Positions 27,115 through 37,290 of a stretch of 64,000 bases of DNA are shown one piece after another. Position numbers and translations under genes: made by a program. The stretch lies in NCBI GenBank assembly GCA_002205125.1, contig NIOE01000017.1, positions 62,001-126,000 of the forward strand. Reading direction: 5' to 3'. This DNA is from Roseateles noduli. GTDB taxonomy: Bacteria; Pseudomonadota; Gammaproteobacteria; Burkholderiales; Burkholderiaceae_C. Under the pieces are notes generated by a model. That model worked only from the letters and a program-made list of their open reading frames with translations. It was not told where the DNA came from and did no database searches. Each line of letters begins with the position of its first letter. Position 1 is the stretch's first letter.

Positions 27115-27567
27115 ATGAGCGAATTCCGAGCGATGAAGACCTCTTCTCCCGCCGCCCCACTATGGGTGGAAAGGATCCTCCAGTGGCCCACCTTCGGGTG
27201 CCTGCTTCGGGTGGGATTGGCTTCGGCCTATCTCATCGGCGGGATCGACAAGGCCTTGGATTTCCCCGGCGCAGTCGCGGAACAGGCGCACTTCGGCCTG
27301 CAACCGGCGACGCTGTGGGCGGTGCTGGCGATCGCGGTCGAGCTGATCGGTTCGGTGCTCCTGATCGTCAACCGGCACGTGTGGCTCGCGGCCGGCGCAC
27401 TGGGCGTGCTGACGCTGGTGGCGATGCTGGTCGCCAACAACTTCTGGGACCTGAGCGGACAGGCCCGATTCATGGCGAAGAACGCGTTCTTCGAACACCT
27501 CGGATTGATCTGCGCGCTGGCGATGGCGGCGCGGATCGCCGTGCTTGAGCGAAAGGCGGCAGCATGA
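27115..27567 (+). CDS. DoxX-family membrane protein
   Basis: 150 residues with four hydrophobic helices: LRVGLASAYLIGGIDKAL, LWAVLAIAVELIGSVLLI, WLAAGALGVLTLVAMLVANNFW and HLGLICALAMAARIAVL. The pattern is that of DoxX proteins, inner-membrane proteins of redox-linked but ill-defined function. ATG 27115 is preferred; ATG 27133 is possible. Its stop overlaps the start of the DUF1275 gene by four bases (ATGA), so the two are translationally coupled. Confidence 0.85.
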   Translation: MSEFRAMKTSSPAAPLWVERILQWPTFGCLLRVGLASAYLIGGIDKALDFPGAVAEQAHFGLQPATLWAVLAIAVELIGSVLLIVNRHVWLAAGALGVLTLVAMLVANNFWDLSGQARFMAKNAFFEHLGLICALAMAARIAVLERKAAA

Positions 27568-28250
27568 CCGGCGCGAAGAAACTGCTGTTGGCGAGTCTCG
27601 CGCTCGGCTTCATCGGCGGCTATGTGGACACGGTCGGCTTCGTCGCCCTGTTCGGACTGTTCACCGCGCACGTCACGGGCAACTTCGTGCTGATCGGCGC
27701 GGAGCTGAGCCGCGCGAGCGCCAACAGCGTGCTGCTGAAGCTGCTGGTGTTCCCGACCTTCATCGTGGCGGTGGCGCTGGCGCGATTGGTGGCGCTGCGC
27801 TGCGAGCGGACGAAGACGGTGGCCAGCCGGCCCCTGCTGGTGATGCAGACGGTGCTCCTGCTGGTGGCGCTGGTCTGCAGCGTGCCGGCGGGTGCGGCGC
27901 TCGCGCCGGATGCGCCGTGGGCGATGGCGACGGGGCTGTTCATGACGGCCGCGATAGGCGTGCAGAACGCGGCGGGGCGTCTGGCCTGGCCGGCGCTGAC
28001 GCCGACGACCGTGATGACCGGGAACGTCACGCAGGTGGTGATCGACAGCGTCGACCTGCTGCGCGGTGCGGCCGGCCCGGACGTGCGAGACCGGCTGAAG
28101 CGCTTCATCTGGCCGGTGCTGGCCTTCGCGATCGGCGCGCTGTCGGGCGCGTTCGCGTATGCGGGGTGGAAGTTCTGGTCGCTGATCCTGCCGCTTGCGC
28201 TGCTTGTGGCGCTGGTGGCGATGGATGTCAGGCCAGAGAAGAAGGCCTGA
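27564..28250 (+). CDS. DUF1275 (YoaK-type) membrane protein
   Basis: 228 residues with about six hydrophobic helices. The N-terminal GGYVDTVGFVALFGLFTAHVTGN is the signature of DUF1275; MTAAIGVQNAAGR and TVMTGNVTQVVID are the second conserved block. The role is unknown, presumably transport or membrane function. It is the last gene of the 23.2-28.2 kb cluster and runs tail to tail into the Tai4 gene with no gap. Confidence 0.9.
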   Translation: MTGAKKLLLASLALGFIGGYVDTVGFVALFGLFTAHVTGNFVLIGAELSRASANSVLLKLLVFPTFIVAVALARLVALRCERTKTVASRPLLVMQTVLLLVALVCSVPAGAALAPDAPWAMATGLFMTAAIGVQNAAGRLAWPALTPTTVMTGNVTQVVIDSVDLLRGAAGPDVRDRLKRFIWPVLAFAIGALSGAFAYAGWKFWSLILPLALLVALVAMDVRPEKKA

Positions 28251-28616
28251 TCACTTCGCCAGACGCTTCACCGCCTTGTCGAGCTGCTGACTATTGAAGA
28301 GATCGATGCAGGTCTTCGTGTTATAGCTCGACGGGACGGAACCGCTCTTCGGATCGGCGAGCGCTCCGGCCACCAGGGCTCCAAGCTGCTCATAGGCCTC
28401 GATGGGCTGTTTGCCTTGTTCGAGATACGCCGCGGCACTGGCTGCGGCGTCCTGCTTTCCAGGACCGTCAGGTGCGCTTTGGGCAAGGCAATGCGCCAGC
28501 GTCCAGTTCTTCAGCACGCGTTGCTGCGAATCGCGGGTTTGCGCCACGGGGCCAGCAAGAGCAGCCCCCGAGGCGAGCAGCATCGAAACGATCACGAGCA
28601 GCGCATTGGGTTTCAT
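28251..28616 (-). CDS. tai4: T6SS amidase immunity protein Tai4
   Basis: A 121-residue periplasmic immunity protein. Signal peptide MKPNALLVIVSMLLASGAALA. The mature part has the Tai4 pattern LKNWTLAHCLA, SAAAYLEQGKQPIEAYEQL, and YNTKTCIDLFNSQQLDKAV, with two Cys likely to form the structural disulfide. It binds and blocks the Tae4 amidase in the periplasm, protecting the cell from its own or a sibling's effector. ATG 28616 overlaps the TGA of the effector gene (ATGA), so the pair is coupled. No T6SS structural genes are in the window. Confidence 0.92.
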   Translation of the reverse strand: MKPNALLVIVSMLLASGAALAGPVAQTRDSQQRVLKNWTLAHCLAQSAPDGPGKQDAAASAAAYLEQGKQPIEAYEQLGALVAGALADPKSGSVPSSYNTKTCIDLFNSQQLDKAVKRLAK

Positions 28617-29098
28617 CGCAGGGTCCACAGCGAGGCGACTTCAGGGATGAAGGTGCCGTTGTCCGGATCTTGCGCCAAGTGGCAACTGTCCGCACACAGG
28701 GAGCCATTCCAGAGCGTGACGTGCCCTCGCGCGTTCTGCCATCCGGACCCTTTGACTAGCAGGATGCCGTTCATGCCTGCGAAGTCCGAGGGACGCGGTG
28801 ACTTGGCGGACTTCTCCGGTCGACCGAACTTCGACTCCAGGTACTCCATCATGTCGTTCACGCGGAACATGTAGCGCTGCTTGTCCGCGCCGGTCACCGC
28901 TGCGTATTTGGTTCCCACGGGAATCGGAAAGCCGGTCTTGTTGAGCACGTAGCTCATGCGGATGGGGCAGGCGTTCTGGAAGATGCCGGCGTCGATGTTC
29001 TGCTGAACCTTGCCACCGATGAGCCGACCGACGTCGGCAACTGGGATCCGTACGTCCTGGAAGGCCTTCCAGGCGAGGGCGAACGAGGGACGAGCCAT
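28613..29098 (-). CDS. tae4: T6SS effector amidase Tae4
   Basis: A 161-residue NlpC/P60-type peptidoglycan amidase delivered by the type VI secretion system. It cleaves the D-Glu-mDAP bond in target cell walls. The catalytic Cys is in NACPIRMSYVLNKTG near residue 43, the His in ARGHVTLWNG near residue 125, and an acidic residue follows in CADSCHL. The N-terminal FALAWKAFQDV and GGKVQQNIDAG segments are typical of Tae4. No signal peptide, as expected for a T6SS cargo. AAGGA lies eight bases before ATG 29098. Immunity follows immediately. Confidence 0.93.
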   Translation of the reverse strand: MARPSFALAWKAFQDVRIPVADVGRLIGGKVQQNIDAGIFQNACPIRMSYVLNKTGFPIPVGTKYAAVTGADKQRYMFRVNDMMEYLESKFGRPEKSAKSPRPSDFAGMNGILLVKGSGWQNARGHVTLWNGSLCADSCHLAQDPDNGTFIPEVASLWTLR

Positions 29099-29263
29099 GC
29101 GATGTGTCCTTGATCAGTGGGGCCGCGAAGGCAACGCCTGCAGGCTAGGGGATCAAGCTGCGGCTCGCACACTGACGAAAGTCAATCTGTCCCAGCAAAC
29201 CACCTCGTGCTTCGCTTCTGAGAGGATGCGGTGATTCCGATCACCCGCATTGAAGGTGCAGCA

Positions 29264-29737
29264 ATGAGCAGAGACCAGGCCCTCACCCAGGCCGCCCAGC
29301 AACTGGGCTACGACTTCGACGGCGAGATCAAGGCCGGCGGCAACTATCAGCCGCTGATGCGCGACGGCAATGTCGTTTACGTCAGCGGCCAGGTGCCGCG
29401 CGTGAAAGACACCGTCGTAGTCACCGGGCGCGTCGGTGCCGATGTGGACCTGGCCCGCGCTCAGCACGCCGCGAAGATTTGCGCCATGCGCGCGCTGGTG
29501 CTGCTGCAGCGCTCGCTCGGCTCGCTGGACGCGGTGCAGCAGATCCTGCGCCTCAACGTGTTCACGCAATGCGCCGAAAACTTCACCCAGCTCAGCGAAG
29601 TGGCCGACGGCGCTTCGGAGCTGCTGGTGCAGGTCCTCGGCCAGGCGGGCACGCATGTGCGGACGTCGGTCGGGGTCTATGCGCTGCCGAAGGGCGCGAG
29701 TGTGGAGTTGGATCTCACCGTCTCGGTCAAGTCCTGA
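29264..29737 (+). CDS. RidA (YjgF/YER057c) family protein
   Basis: A 157-residue trimeric-type protein. RidA proteins hydrolyse reactive enamine/imine intermediates such as 2-aminoacrylate. Visible family features are VVYVSGQVPR, QHAAKICAMRALVLLQ and the C-terminal GTHVRTSVGVYALPKGASVELDLTV. The RTS arginine corresponds to the active-site Arg of RidA. It is longer than classical RidA (about 128) and matches the longer YjgF-like subgroup. ATG 29264 is chosen; an in-frame GTG at 29231 would add 11 residues. Confidence 0.88.
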   Translation: MSRDQALTQAAQQLGYDFDGEIKAGGNYQPLMRDGNVVYVSGQVPRVKDTVVVTGRVGADVDLARAQHAAKICAMRALVLLQRSLGSLDAVQQILRLNVFTQCAENFTQLSEVADGASELLVQVLGQAGTHVRTSVGVYALPKGASVELDLTVSVKS

Positions 29738-29774
29738 CACCGCCAGCCGGGCGAGCGGTGGCGACGCCGGCGCG

Positions 29775-30219
29775 TCATGGTGCCGCATCCCTCGGCCAAG
29801 CGCCGAAGGGGAAGTGCTTCTTGGCGACCTCGTAGGCGGCCTTGTCGTCCTCGCCAAGGAATCCCAGCACTTCAAGGAACCAGCCGAGATGCTCGCCCCA
29901 GCCTCCCTTCGCTGCCTCGTCGCTGATCAATAGGCAGACCGCCAGGCGCGCGTTGAGCGCTCCCGGACTCGAGAAATCGCGGATCCCGAGTTCGTCGATG
30001 CGCACCCACCAGTGCTCGTTCGCTGCATCGCGTTCGCGTTCCAGGGCGTCACCGGACTCCCCCCGCCAGGAAGCGCCGCACCAGGGCCATCGGTTCCGCG
30101 GGCCCTGGAGGAAAACCGATGCACAGCTCGTCCAACATGGTCACCATGTAGCTGAGCAGCAGGTGACGAGCGGCGGTCGGCGAAGCGGGCCAATCGATGG
30201 CGGCAATGAGTTTGGTCAT
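29775..30219 (-). pseudogene. Hypothetical gene with a frameshift in a G6 run
   Basis: Two overlapping minus-strand frames read as one protein of about 147 residues if one G is removed from the run of six C (plus strand) at 30059-30064. From ATG 30219 the frame gives MTKLIAAIDWPASPT ... ALVRRFLAG, then stops soon after the run. The next frame continues without a break as ESGDALERERDAANEHWWVRIDE ... KKHFPFGAWPRDAAP to the stop at 29775. No known domain is recognised. It lies directly after the SUKH gene, 7 bases away, so it may be part of an immunity or toxin-neutralising locus. A sequencing error or a true phase-variable tract are both possible. Confidence 0.65.
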
Positions 30220-30226
30220 CCGGGAT

Positions 30227-30694
30227 TCAGGGCGTAGGGAGCGGGTGGCCTGGCGCTCCGCGATATAGCGCGGAATCGCCCGACAGGTAAAGCAGCGTGA
30301 ACTCAGTGAAGCTGCCGGCCAGCACACCGCCCAGCCCGTTGCCGTAGAGCATCACGACCGTGCCGACCGGCCCTTCCGGATCGACACAGATGGCGTACCC
30401 GTCCATGCTCACGACCCATTCGCAGAACTTGAGATAGCCGGGGTGGACGAAGTACTCGTCGCGCAGCGGGTAGAACTGGAAGGCCTCGTCGTCGCAGTCC
30501 TCCCAGGCGCCCGTATCCAGGAAGCCATTTGCAAGCCGCAAGTAAGCCGCGAAGTCCTCGGGAAGGCGCACGGCATGGCGGCGTTCGAAGTCGGCGATCT
30601 CCTCTGCCGACAGGCCCGGCGCCAGCCGCATGTGCTGTTGACGGTCCCAGTGGTCCTGCAAGGACTCCAAGGTGAGGGAGAAACGCTGGTCCAT
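30227..30694 (-). CDS. SMI1/KNR4 (SUKH) family protein
   Basis: A 155-residue SUKH-fold protein. The signature is LSAEEIADFERRHAVRLPEDF (residues about 27-47) followed by YLRLANGF, then the later strand-rich part FCEWVVSMDGYAICVDP and VVMLYGNGLGGVLAGSFTEFTLLYLSG. In bacteria most SUKH proteins act as immunity proteins for polymorphic, contact-dependent or secreted toxins. No toxin is adjacent, but the Tae4/Tai4 pair is 1.1 kb away. ATG 30694 (MDQRFSLT) is the likely start. Confidence 0.85.
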   Translation of the reverse strand: MDQRFSLTLESLQDHWDRQQHMRLAPGLSAEEIADFERRHAVRLPEDFAAYLRLANGFLDTGAWEDCDDEAFQFYPLRDEYFVHPGYLKFCEWVVSMDGYAICVDPEGPVGTVVMLYGNGLGGVLAGSFTEFTLLYLSGDSALYRGAPGHPLPTP

Positions 30695-31019
30695 GTCGAA
30701 AGGGGCAGTTCTTGCCCGGGCCGGCGACTTCGGACCGTGCGAGCGATGGATGCTAATGCGGTACGGCGACAAGCACCGCCCCGGACCAAGGCCGCCACCT
30801 TCCTGTCAACGGCGAAGCGATATCGCGCCTGTTAGTCATTGAAGTCAGAGTCGGTCACTCCAGCCACCGACGCAAGAGCGCTTTGATCAATCGGAGTTAT
30901 CGCGCGGGGTTGCGGAAGCAAGAAGAATCGATGCCTGCTGCGAAATACAGGCCATCACTCAGCACGATCAAGCCGAGGGTTTACACGAAGCCTGTGTCGA
31001 TACCAAGTGAGGACACTCG
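30695..31019. other. 325-base intergenic region upstream of the dCTP deaminase gene
   Basis: No protein gene is supported here. The second half is visibly richer in A/T than the flanks. A small inverted repeat GCCTG/CAGGC lies around 30933-30952. It must hold the promoter of the deaminase gene; whether it encodes a small RNA cannot be decided by eye. Confidence 0.5.
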
Positions 31020-32687
31020 ATGCTGAACACGACACTACATGCCGCCGATCCTGATAAATCCGATGAGCGGCAGAAGGGGGAGGCCATGGCCAAGGAGACC
31101 CAGGCAACAAGCGTCGCGAGCCGCTCGAAGCCTAAACGCTCACAATCGACGGAAAAGCGCAAGACTCGCCCGGACGTCTCCGATGCAGCGAACATTGAGC
31201 TTGTGTTCGGGTTCGTTGGCCCGACCGGCATCGACCTGGACAAGGTCTGCGACGTTCTCAAGTCCCAACTGAAGGCACTTCAGTATGACTGCGAGGAGAT
31301 TCGCCTGAGCGATCTGATCACGACATATGTCGGCGCTTCCGACTCGTTTCAGAACGCCTACGACCGGATCAAAACCCTCATGAAACGCGGCACGACGCTC
31401 CGTGAGGACACGGGACAAGCCGAGATTGTGGCGCGTCTTGCGATTGCAGACATTCGGCGCGCACGTATCGAACGATCGGGTGACGTTCAGAAACCAGCAC
31501 GGCGGACTGCCTACCTGGTCAGGTCGTTCAAACGACCGGAGGAAGTTGAACTCTTTCGACAGGTGTACGGGAAGGCTTTCAACCTCATTTCGGTCTACGC
31601 GTCGCGTTCATGGCGGACTCAATTTCTGAAGAAGGTCATCGCCTCCACACTGTCGAGCGACAAGACTCGCGCTGACGAGTATGCCGCCGAACTGATCTCC
31701 ATCGACCACGATGAGGAAGGCAAGAAGTTGGGGCAGAAGGTCGGCAAGACCTTCCCTCTTGCCGACTTCTTCATGACAAGCGAATCACGACCTGAGTTGG
31801 AGCGCAATCTCAAGCGGCTGACTCAGCTCACCTTTGGGAACCCGTACATCTCACCGACGCGGGATGAACAGGCCATGTTCTTTGCCAAGGCTGCCGCCTT
31901 GCGTTCACTGGACCTGTCGCGCCAAGTCGGCGCAGCGATCGTCTCGGAGGATGGTGACCTTCTCACAACGGGTTGCAACGAAGTGCCCAAGTTCGGTGGG
32001 GGGCTCTATTGGGCAGAAGACCGGTTCGTGGAGCGTGACTACGAACGAGGGCTCGACTCGAACGTCGCCGTCAAGCGCGAGATCGTCAAGGACATCTTTG
32101 ATCGCTTGAAAGACAAGCGTCTCTTGACGAAGAAGTCGATGCTCAAGTCAAGTGCAGCCCTTTCCGATGAGGCGCTCTTTGAAAACGGCGCCTATCTCAA
32201 AGATTCACAGGTGTTCGACGTCATCGAGTTCGGGAGGGCGGTGCACGCCGAGATGGCGGCGATCTCACAGGCAGCCCGGGCAGGCGTTCGACTGCAAGAT
32301 GGTCGCCTCTTCTGTACTACGTTCCCTTGCCACATCTGTGCGCGACATATCGTCGCGTCCGGTATCCGAGAGGTCGTCTTCATCGAGCCCTACGAAAAGA
32401 GTCGAGCGCAAGAACTGTTTGGCGACTCCATCAGCGTCGAGCCCACTGAACCCTCTCCCAACAGCACCAACTTTCGCGCGTTTGTCGGTGTGGCGCCACG
32501 TCGATATCTCGACTTCTTCGAGGCTCAGGGCGGACGGAAAACCGAGAACGGTAAGATTCGTCCGTTGGATGAGCAGTCGGCCATGCCCCGGATCAAACGC
32601 TTCGTCTTCACTTACACCTACGCGGAGGCGTTCGCCATCGAGGCGATTGCTCCGATCCCCCGAAAGACAGCAAGGAGCCAGCCATGA
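31020..32687 (+). CDS. Antiphage dCTP/dCMP deaminase (AvcD-like) with N-terminal P-loop-like domain
   Basis: 555 residues. After a Lys/Ser-rich leader, the region from about 58 (ELVFGFVGPTGIDLDKVCDVLKS) is a P-loop kinase-like domain with an altered Walker A that lacks GK(S/T). The C-terminal zinc-dependent cytidine deaminase has His409 and catalytic Glu411 in AVHAEMAAI, and Cys437/Cys440 in PCHIC. This fusion is the architecture of AvcD-type defence deaminases, which deplete dCTP during phage infection. GAGGA precedes ATG 31020 by six bases; ATG 31086 with AAGGGGGAGG is an alternative. Base composition is lower in GC than the neighbours, suggesting horizontal acquisition. It overlaps a 56-residue ORF downstream. 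Confidence 0.88.
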   Translation: MLNTTLHAADPDKSDERQKGEAMAKETQATSVASRSKPKRSQSTEKRKTRPDVSDAANIELVFGFVGPTGIDLDKVCDVLKSQLKALQYDCEEIRLSDLITTYVGASDSFQNAYDRIKTLMKRGTTLREDTGQAEIVARLAIADIRRARIERSGDVQKPARRTAYLVRSFKRPEEVELFRQVYGKAFNLISVYASRSWRTQFLKKVIASTLSSDKTRADEYAAELISIDHDEEGKKLGQKVGKTFPLADFFMTSESRPELERNLKRLTQLTFGNPYISPTRDEQAMFFAKAAALRSLDLSRQVGAAIVSEDGDLLTTGCNEVPKFGGGLYWAEDRFVERDYERGLDSNVAVKREIVKDIFDRLKDKRLLTKKSMLKSSAALSDEALFENGAYLKDSQVFDVIEFGRAVHAEMAAISQAARAGVRLQDGRLFCTTFPCHICARHIVASGIREVVFIEPYEKSRAQELFGDSISVEPTEPSPNSTNFRAFVGVAPRRYLDFFEAQGGRKTENGKIRPLDEQSAMPRIKRFVFTYTYAEAFAIEAIAPIPRKTARSQP

Positions 32688-32854
32688 ATCATCAGCAGAC
32701 TTCGTTCATGGGACAGATCAGCGCAGCCAAAAAGGAGGCGCAGGAACTGCGTCAGACCATGAAAGATGCGGCACGTGTGGCCACACTCACGTTCCCTTCG
32801 CCGCGCACAGCCAACGTGCCGACTTCGGACCAGAAGTCCAAGACGAAGGACTGA
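32684..32854 (+). CDS. 56-residue ORF coupled to the deaminase gene
   Basis: ATG 32684 overlaps the deaminase TGA (ATGA), and AAGGAG lies seven bases upstream, so translation coupling is likely. The peptide starts MNHQQTSFMGQISAAKKEAQ, has a charged amphipathic helix up to about residue 32 (ELRQTMKDAARVATL), then a polar Pro/Ser/Lys tail. No signal peptide and no known family. By position it could be a regulator or partner of the deaminase. A strong hairpin follows 27 bases later, which marks the end of the two-gene unit. Confidence 0.65.
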   Translation: MNHQQTSFMGQISAAKKEAQELRQTMKDAARVATLTFPSPRTANVPTSDQKSKTKD

Positions 32855-32881
32855 CTCCGAAGCTTCACGCACTGAAGCAAC

Positions 32882-32913
32882 AAGGCCCGCAGGAAGCGAT
32901 TCCTGCGGGCCTT
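32882..32913. terminator. Perfect 14-bp hairpin between the deaminase unit and ssb
   Basis: AAGGCCCGCAGGAA (32882-32895) and its exact complement (32900-32913) flank a GCGA tetraloop. It lies past the end of the plus-strand deaminase unit and just past the stop of minus-strand ssb (32940), so it can serve both. T-rich tails are weak on either side. Confidence 0.75.
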
Positions 32914-32939
32914 CTCATTGGCATGTGTCCGATGATCGA

Positions 32940-33497
32940 TCAGAACGGAATATCGTCATCCATGTCGTCGAAGCCGGTCGCGGCCTTCGGCGCGGGGGCC
33001 GGAGCGCGAGGGGCTGCGGCGCGAGGCGCCGGCGCGCGCGGGGCGTCGAAGTCGCCGCTGTCGCGACCGCTGCCGCCGCCACCTTGACCACCGCCCTGGC
33101 CGCCGCCGCGCTGCTCGCGGCTGTAGCCGCCGCCGCCGCCACCACCCATCTCGTCGCCGCCGTCACGGCCGCCCAGCAGCTGCATCTGCTCGGCAATGAT
33201 CTCGGTGGTGTAGTTGTCCTTGCCTTCCTTGTCCTGCCACTTGCGGGTCTTCAGGCGGCCTTCGACGTAGACGGGACGGCCCTTCTTCAGGTACTCGCCA
33301 GCGATCTCGGCCAGGCGGTCGTAGAACACCACACGGTGCCATTCGGTCTCTTCCTGGCGCTCGCCGCCTTCGCGGCTCTTCCAGTTGCGCGTCGTCGCGA
33401 TGCTCACGTTGCACACCGCGCTGCCGCTCGGCGTGTAGCGCAGTTCAGGATCACGGCCCAGGTTGCCGAGGATGATGACTTTATTGACCGAGGCCAT
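32940..33497 (-). CDS. ssb: Single-stranded DNA-binding protein SSB
   Basis: 185 residues. The OB fold covers residues 1-110 ([55 protein letters not shown]). A long Gly/Arg-rich then Ala/Pro-rich linker (about 115-175) leads to the acidic tip DDMDDDIPF, which recruits partner proteins such as RecQ, Exo I and PriA. ATG 33497 is the family start; longer in-frame upstream sequence is not conserved in type. recQ lies 1.3 kb away. Confidence 0.97.
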   Translation of the reverse strand: MASVNKVIILGNLGRDPELRYTPSGSAVCNVSIATTRNWKSREGGERQEETEWHRVVFYDRLAEIAGEYLKKGRPVYVEGRLKTRKWQDKEGKDNYTTEIIAEQMQLLGGRDGGDEMGGGGGGGYSREQRGGGQGGGQGGGGSGRDSGDFDAPRAPAPRAAAPRAPAPAPKAATGFDDMDDDIPF

Positions 33498-33671
33498 GGT
33501 GGTTGCCTTCGCTTGCGTATGGTTGGGGTGTTCGGGAAAGGAATTTTGGCCGCCTGAAACGCGGCGCAGGGGTCGGATTATGCCGCCGGCCCTATCCCAG
33601 GGCACTTCCAAGCAAACACCAATCCGATCGCATGTCCCAGTCGGTGAGCGACTTGAATCAGGGCCCGCGGC

Positions 33672-34640
33672 TCAGTTCATCCGCCGCCGTGACTGCTTGT
33701 GGGCATACATCGCCGCATCGGCTTGCTGCATGAGCTCATCCAGCGCCAGCGGCTCTTCTCCCGACATCGCCGCATCGCCCACGCTGAAGGCCAGCTCATA
33801 GCCGCGCTGCGCCCGCAGGTTGAGCGCGCCGACCTGCGTCCGCACCCGCTCCAGCGCCGGTGCCATCTGCTCGGTCGCCGTGCCGCTGAGCAGCGCCACG
33901 AACTCGTCCCCGCCCGTTCGCGCCACCACGTCCGATGAGCGCAGGCAGAAACGCAGGATGTCGGCGAAGGATTTCAACGCCCAGTCGCCCTCCGCATGGC
34001 CATAGCGGTCGTTCACGTGCTTGAAATGGTCCAGGTCGAAGTACAGCATCGTCGCCGGCCACTGCTTGCGCCGGCACAGTGCCAGGACATGCCCCGCCTG
34101 CGACTCGAAGCCGCGCCGGTTCGCGAGACCGGTGAGTTCATCGACCATCGCCATGTACATCGCCGCGAACTGCTGTTCGACCATGTAGGCCAGGTCACGC
34201 AGCGTCGCCTGGTCGTCGGTGTCGAAGCCGCGCGGCGCGCGGTCGATCAGGCACAGCGTGCCCAGCCGATGTCCGCTGGGCGCACGCACCGGGCAGCCCG
34301 CGTAGAAGCGGATCCTCGGACCGCCGGTCACCAGCGGGTTGTCCGCGAAGCGCGGATCCGCATGGGTGTCAGGGATCAGCAGGATGTCGTCCGACATGAT
34401 CGCGTGGCCGCAGAAGCTGATGTCGCGCGGCGTCTCCGACACGTCCAGGCCCTGCGCCGACTTGAACCACTGCCGGTCCGCGTCCACCAGGCTCACCAGC
34501 GCGATCGGCACCTGGAACAGCCGTCTGGCCATCCGCGTCAGGCGGTCGAAGCGTTCCTCGGGATCCGTGTCCAGCACCTGCAGCACGCGCAGCGTGGACA
34601 GGCGGGCGTTCTCGTCTTCGGGCAACGGCGCAGCAATCAT
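33672..34640 (-). CDS. GAF-GGDEF diguanylate cyclase
   Basis: 322 residues, no membrane segment. Residues 10-150 form a GAF sensor domain ([50 protein letters not shown]). Residues 160-320 form a GGDEF domain with [14 protein letters not shown], the active-site motif [10 protein letters not shown], and an inhibitory I-site RSSD five residues before it. It should make c-di-GMP in the cytoplasm, with product inhibition. ATG 34640 is the start that gives the usual GAF N-terminus ([18 protein letters not shown]). It is divergent from recQ. Confidence 0.92.
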   Translation of the reverse strand: MIAAPLPEDENARLSTLRVLQVLDTDPEERFDRLTRMARRLFQVPIALVSLVDADRQWFKSAQGLDVSETPRDISFCGHAIMSDDILLIPDTHADPRFADNPLVTGGPRIRFYAGCPVRAPSGHRLGTLCLIDRAPRGFDTDDQATLRDLAYMVEQQFAAMYMAMVDELTGLANRRGFESQAGHVLALCRRKQWPATMLYFDLDHFKHVNDRYGHAEGDWALKSFADILRFCLRSSDVVARTGGDEFVALLSGTATEQMAPALERVRTQVGALNLRAQRGYELAFSVGDAAMSGEEPLALDELMQQADAAMYAHKQSRRRMN

Positions 34641-34765
34641 GTCGACGTGTCTGCCTGTGCTTTGAGAGTTCGGTAGCGCTCTACGCAGTCCCGGCGCCGG
34701 ACCCCGACCCGGTCCAGACCAGGTCGACGGCGGTCCCGTCGATGTACGGGACAATCGGGAGCTCC

Positions 34766-36634
<1,869 letters not shown>

Positions 36635-36698
36635 CCCCGCCGCCCGATCAGCCCGATCGGGCGCCTCATCGCGTCACGTGATCGTCATGACGAAAAGG

Positions 36699-36725
36699 AA
36701 AACGCCCGGCGATGCCGGGCGTTTT
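36699..36725 (+). terminator. Rho-independent terminator after recQ
   Basis: AAAACGCCCGGC (36699-36710) pairs with GCCGGGCGTTTT (36714-36725), giving a 12-bp stem with a three-base loop and built-in A/T tracts on both sides. It can also act on the minus-strand transcript of the 36804-37106 gene. Confidence 0.85.
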
Positions 36726-36803
36726 CGTTGGCGAGCGCGACAGCCGATCAGCCCATCCGCCGATCAGCCGCGGTCGCCGCCTTGACAGCGCAACCGCAGG
36801 AGC

Positions 36804-37106
36804 TCAGCAGAGCTGGGTCGTGCAGCCGACCTGCGCGGCCGAAGCCAGACGCTGGCCGTCGGCGGAGGTGTCGCGGCGGCCGGTGATGTAGACGGTCGGC
36901 AGCTGGGTGCGCTTGGCGGTGATGACCACCGGATCCAGCGTGATGACGGCGGCGCGTTGCTCGCGCTGGTCCTGCACGTGCAGCAGGCTGAACGCGATCG
37001 CCAGCGTGGCGCCGATGCCGAAGGCGAAGGCCTTGAAGCTGGCCGCGCCGGTCATGCCGATGCGCGGGCTGCGGGTGGAACGGGTCTTGGAAGGGGTGGT
37101 GCTCAT
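36804..37106 (-). CDS. Small hypothetical protein with one membrane segment
   Basis: A 100-residue protein from ATG 37106, which has GGAG seven bases upstream. A basic N-terminus (TTPSKTRSTRSPRIG) precedes one hydrophobic segment (about 25-42, AFAFGIGATLAIAFSLLHV). The rest is probably periplasmic, with the repeated strand pattern TLDPVVITAKRTQLPTVYITG and a terminal VGCTTQLC holding two Cys. The VVITAKR type of segment recurs in several Burkholderiales hypothetical proteins. Function unknown. Confidence 0.72.
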   Translation of the reverse strand: MSTTPSKTRSTRSPRIGMTGAASFKAFAFGIGATLAIAFSLLHVQDQREQRAAVITLDPVVITAKRTQLPTVYITGRRDTSADGQRLASAAQVGCTTQLC

Positions 37107-37290
37107 GTCGATCTCCTGGAAGGGGTTGCGTGTGTCAGTGAAGTCAGTGTCGTCATTGCGGCCCCGCTTCGCGAGCCTCAAGCGACGAATGCGCGCGGCG
37201 GCGGAGTGAACTGCGCAGAATCGCGACGAATGGATGAACCGGAAGTGCCGATCGCTCGGATCGCCCATTCCATCGGTGTTCTGAGCGATC

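Noticed and set aside
25556-27118. Second plus-strand frame through the amidohydrolase gene
   Set aside because: Arg/Gly/Ala-rich translation; the real gene has intact metal motifs in the other frame.
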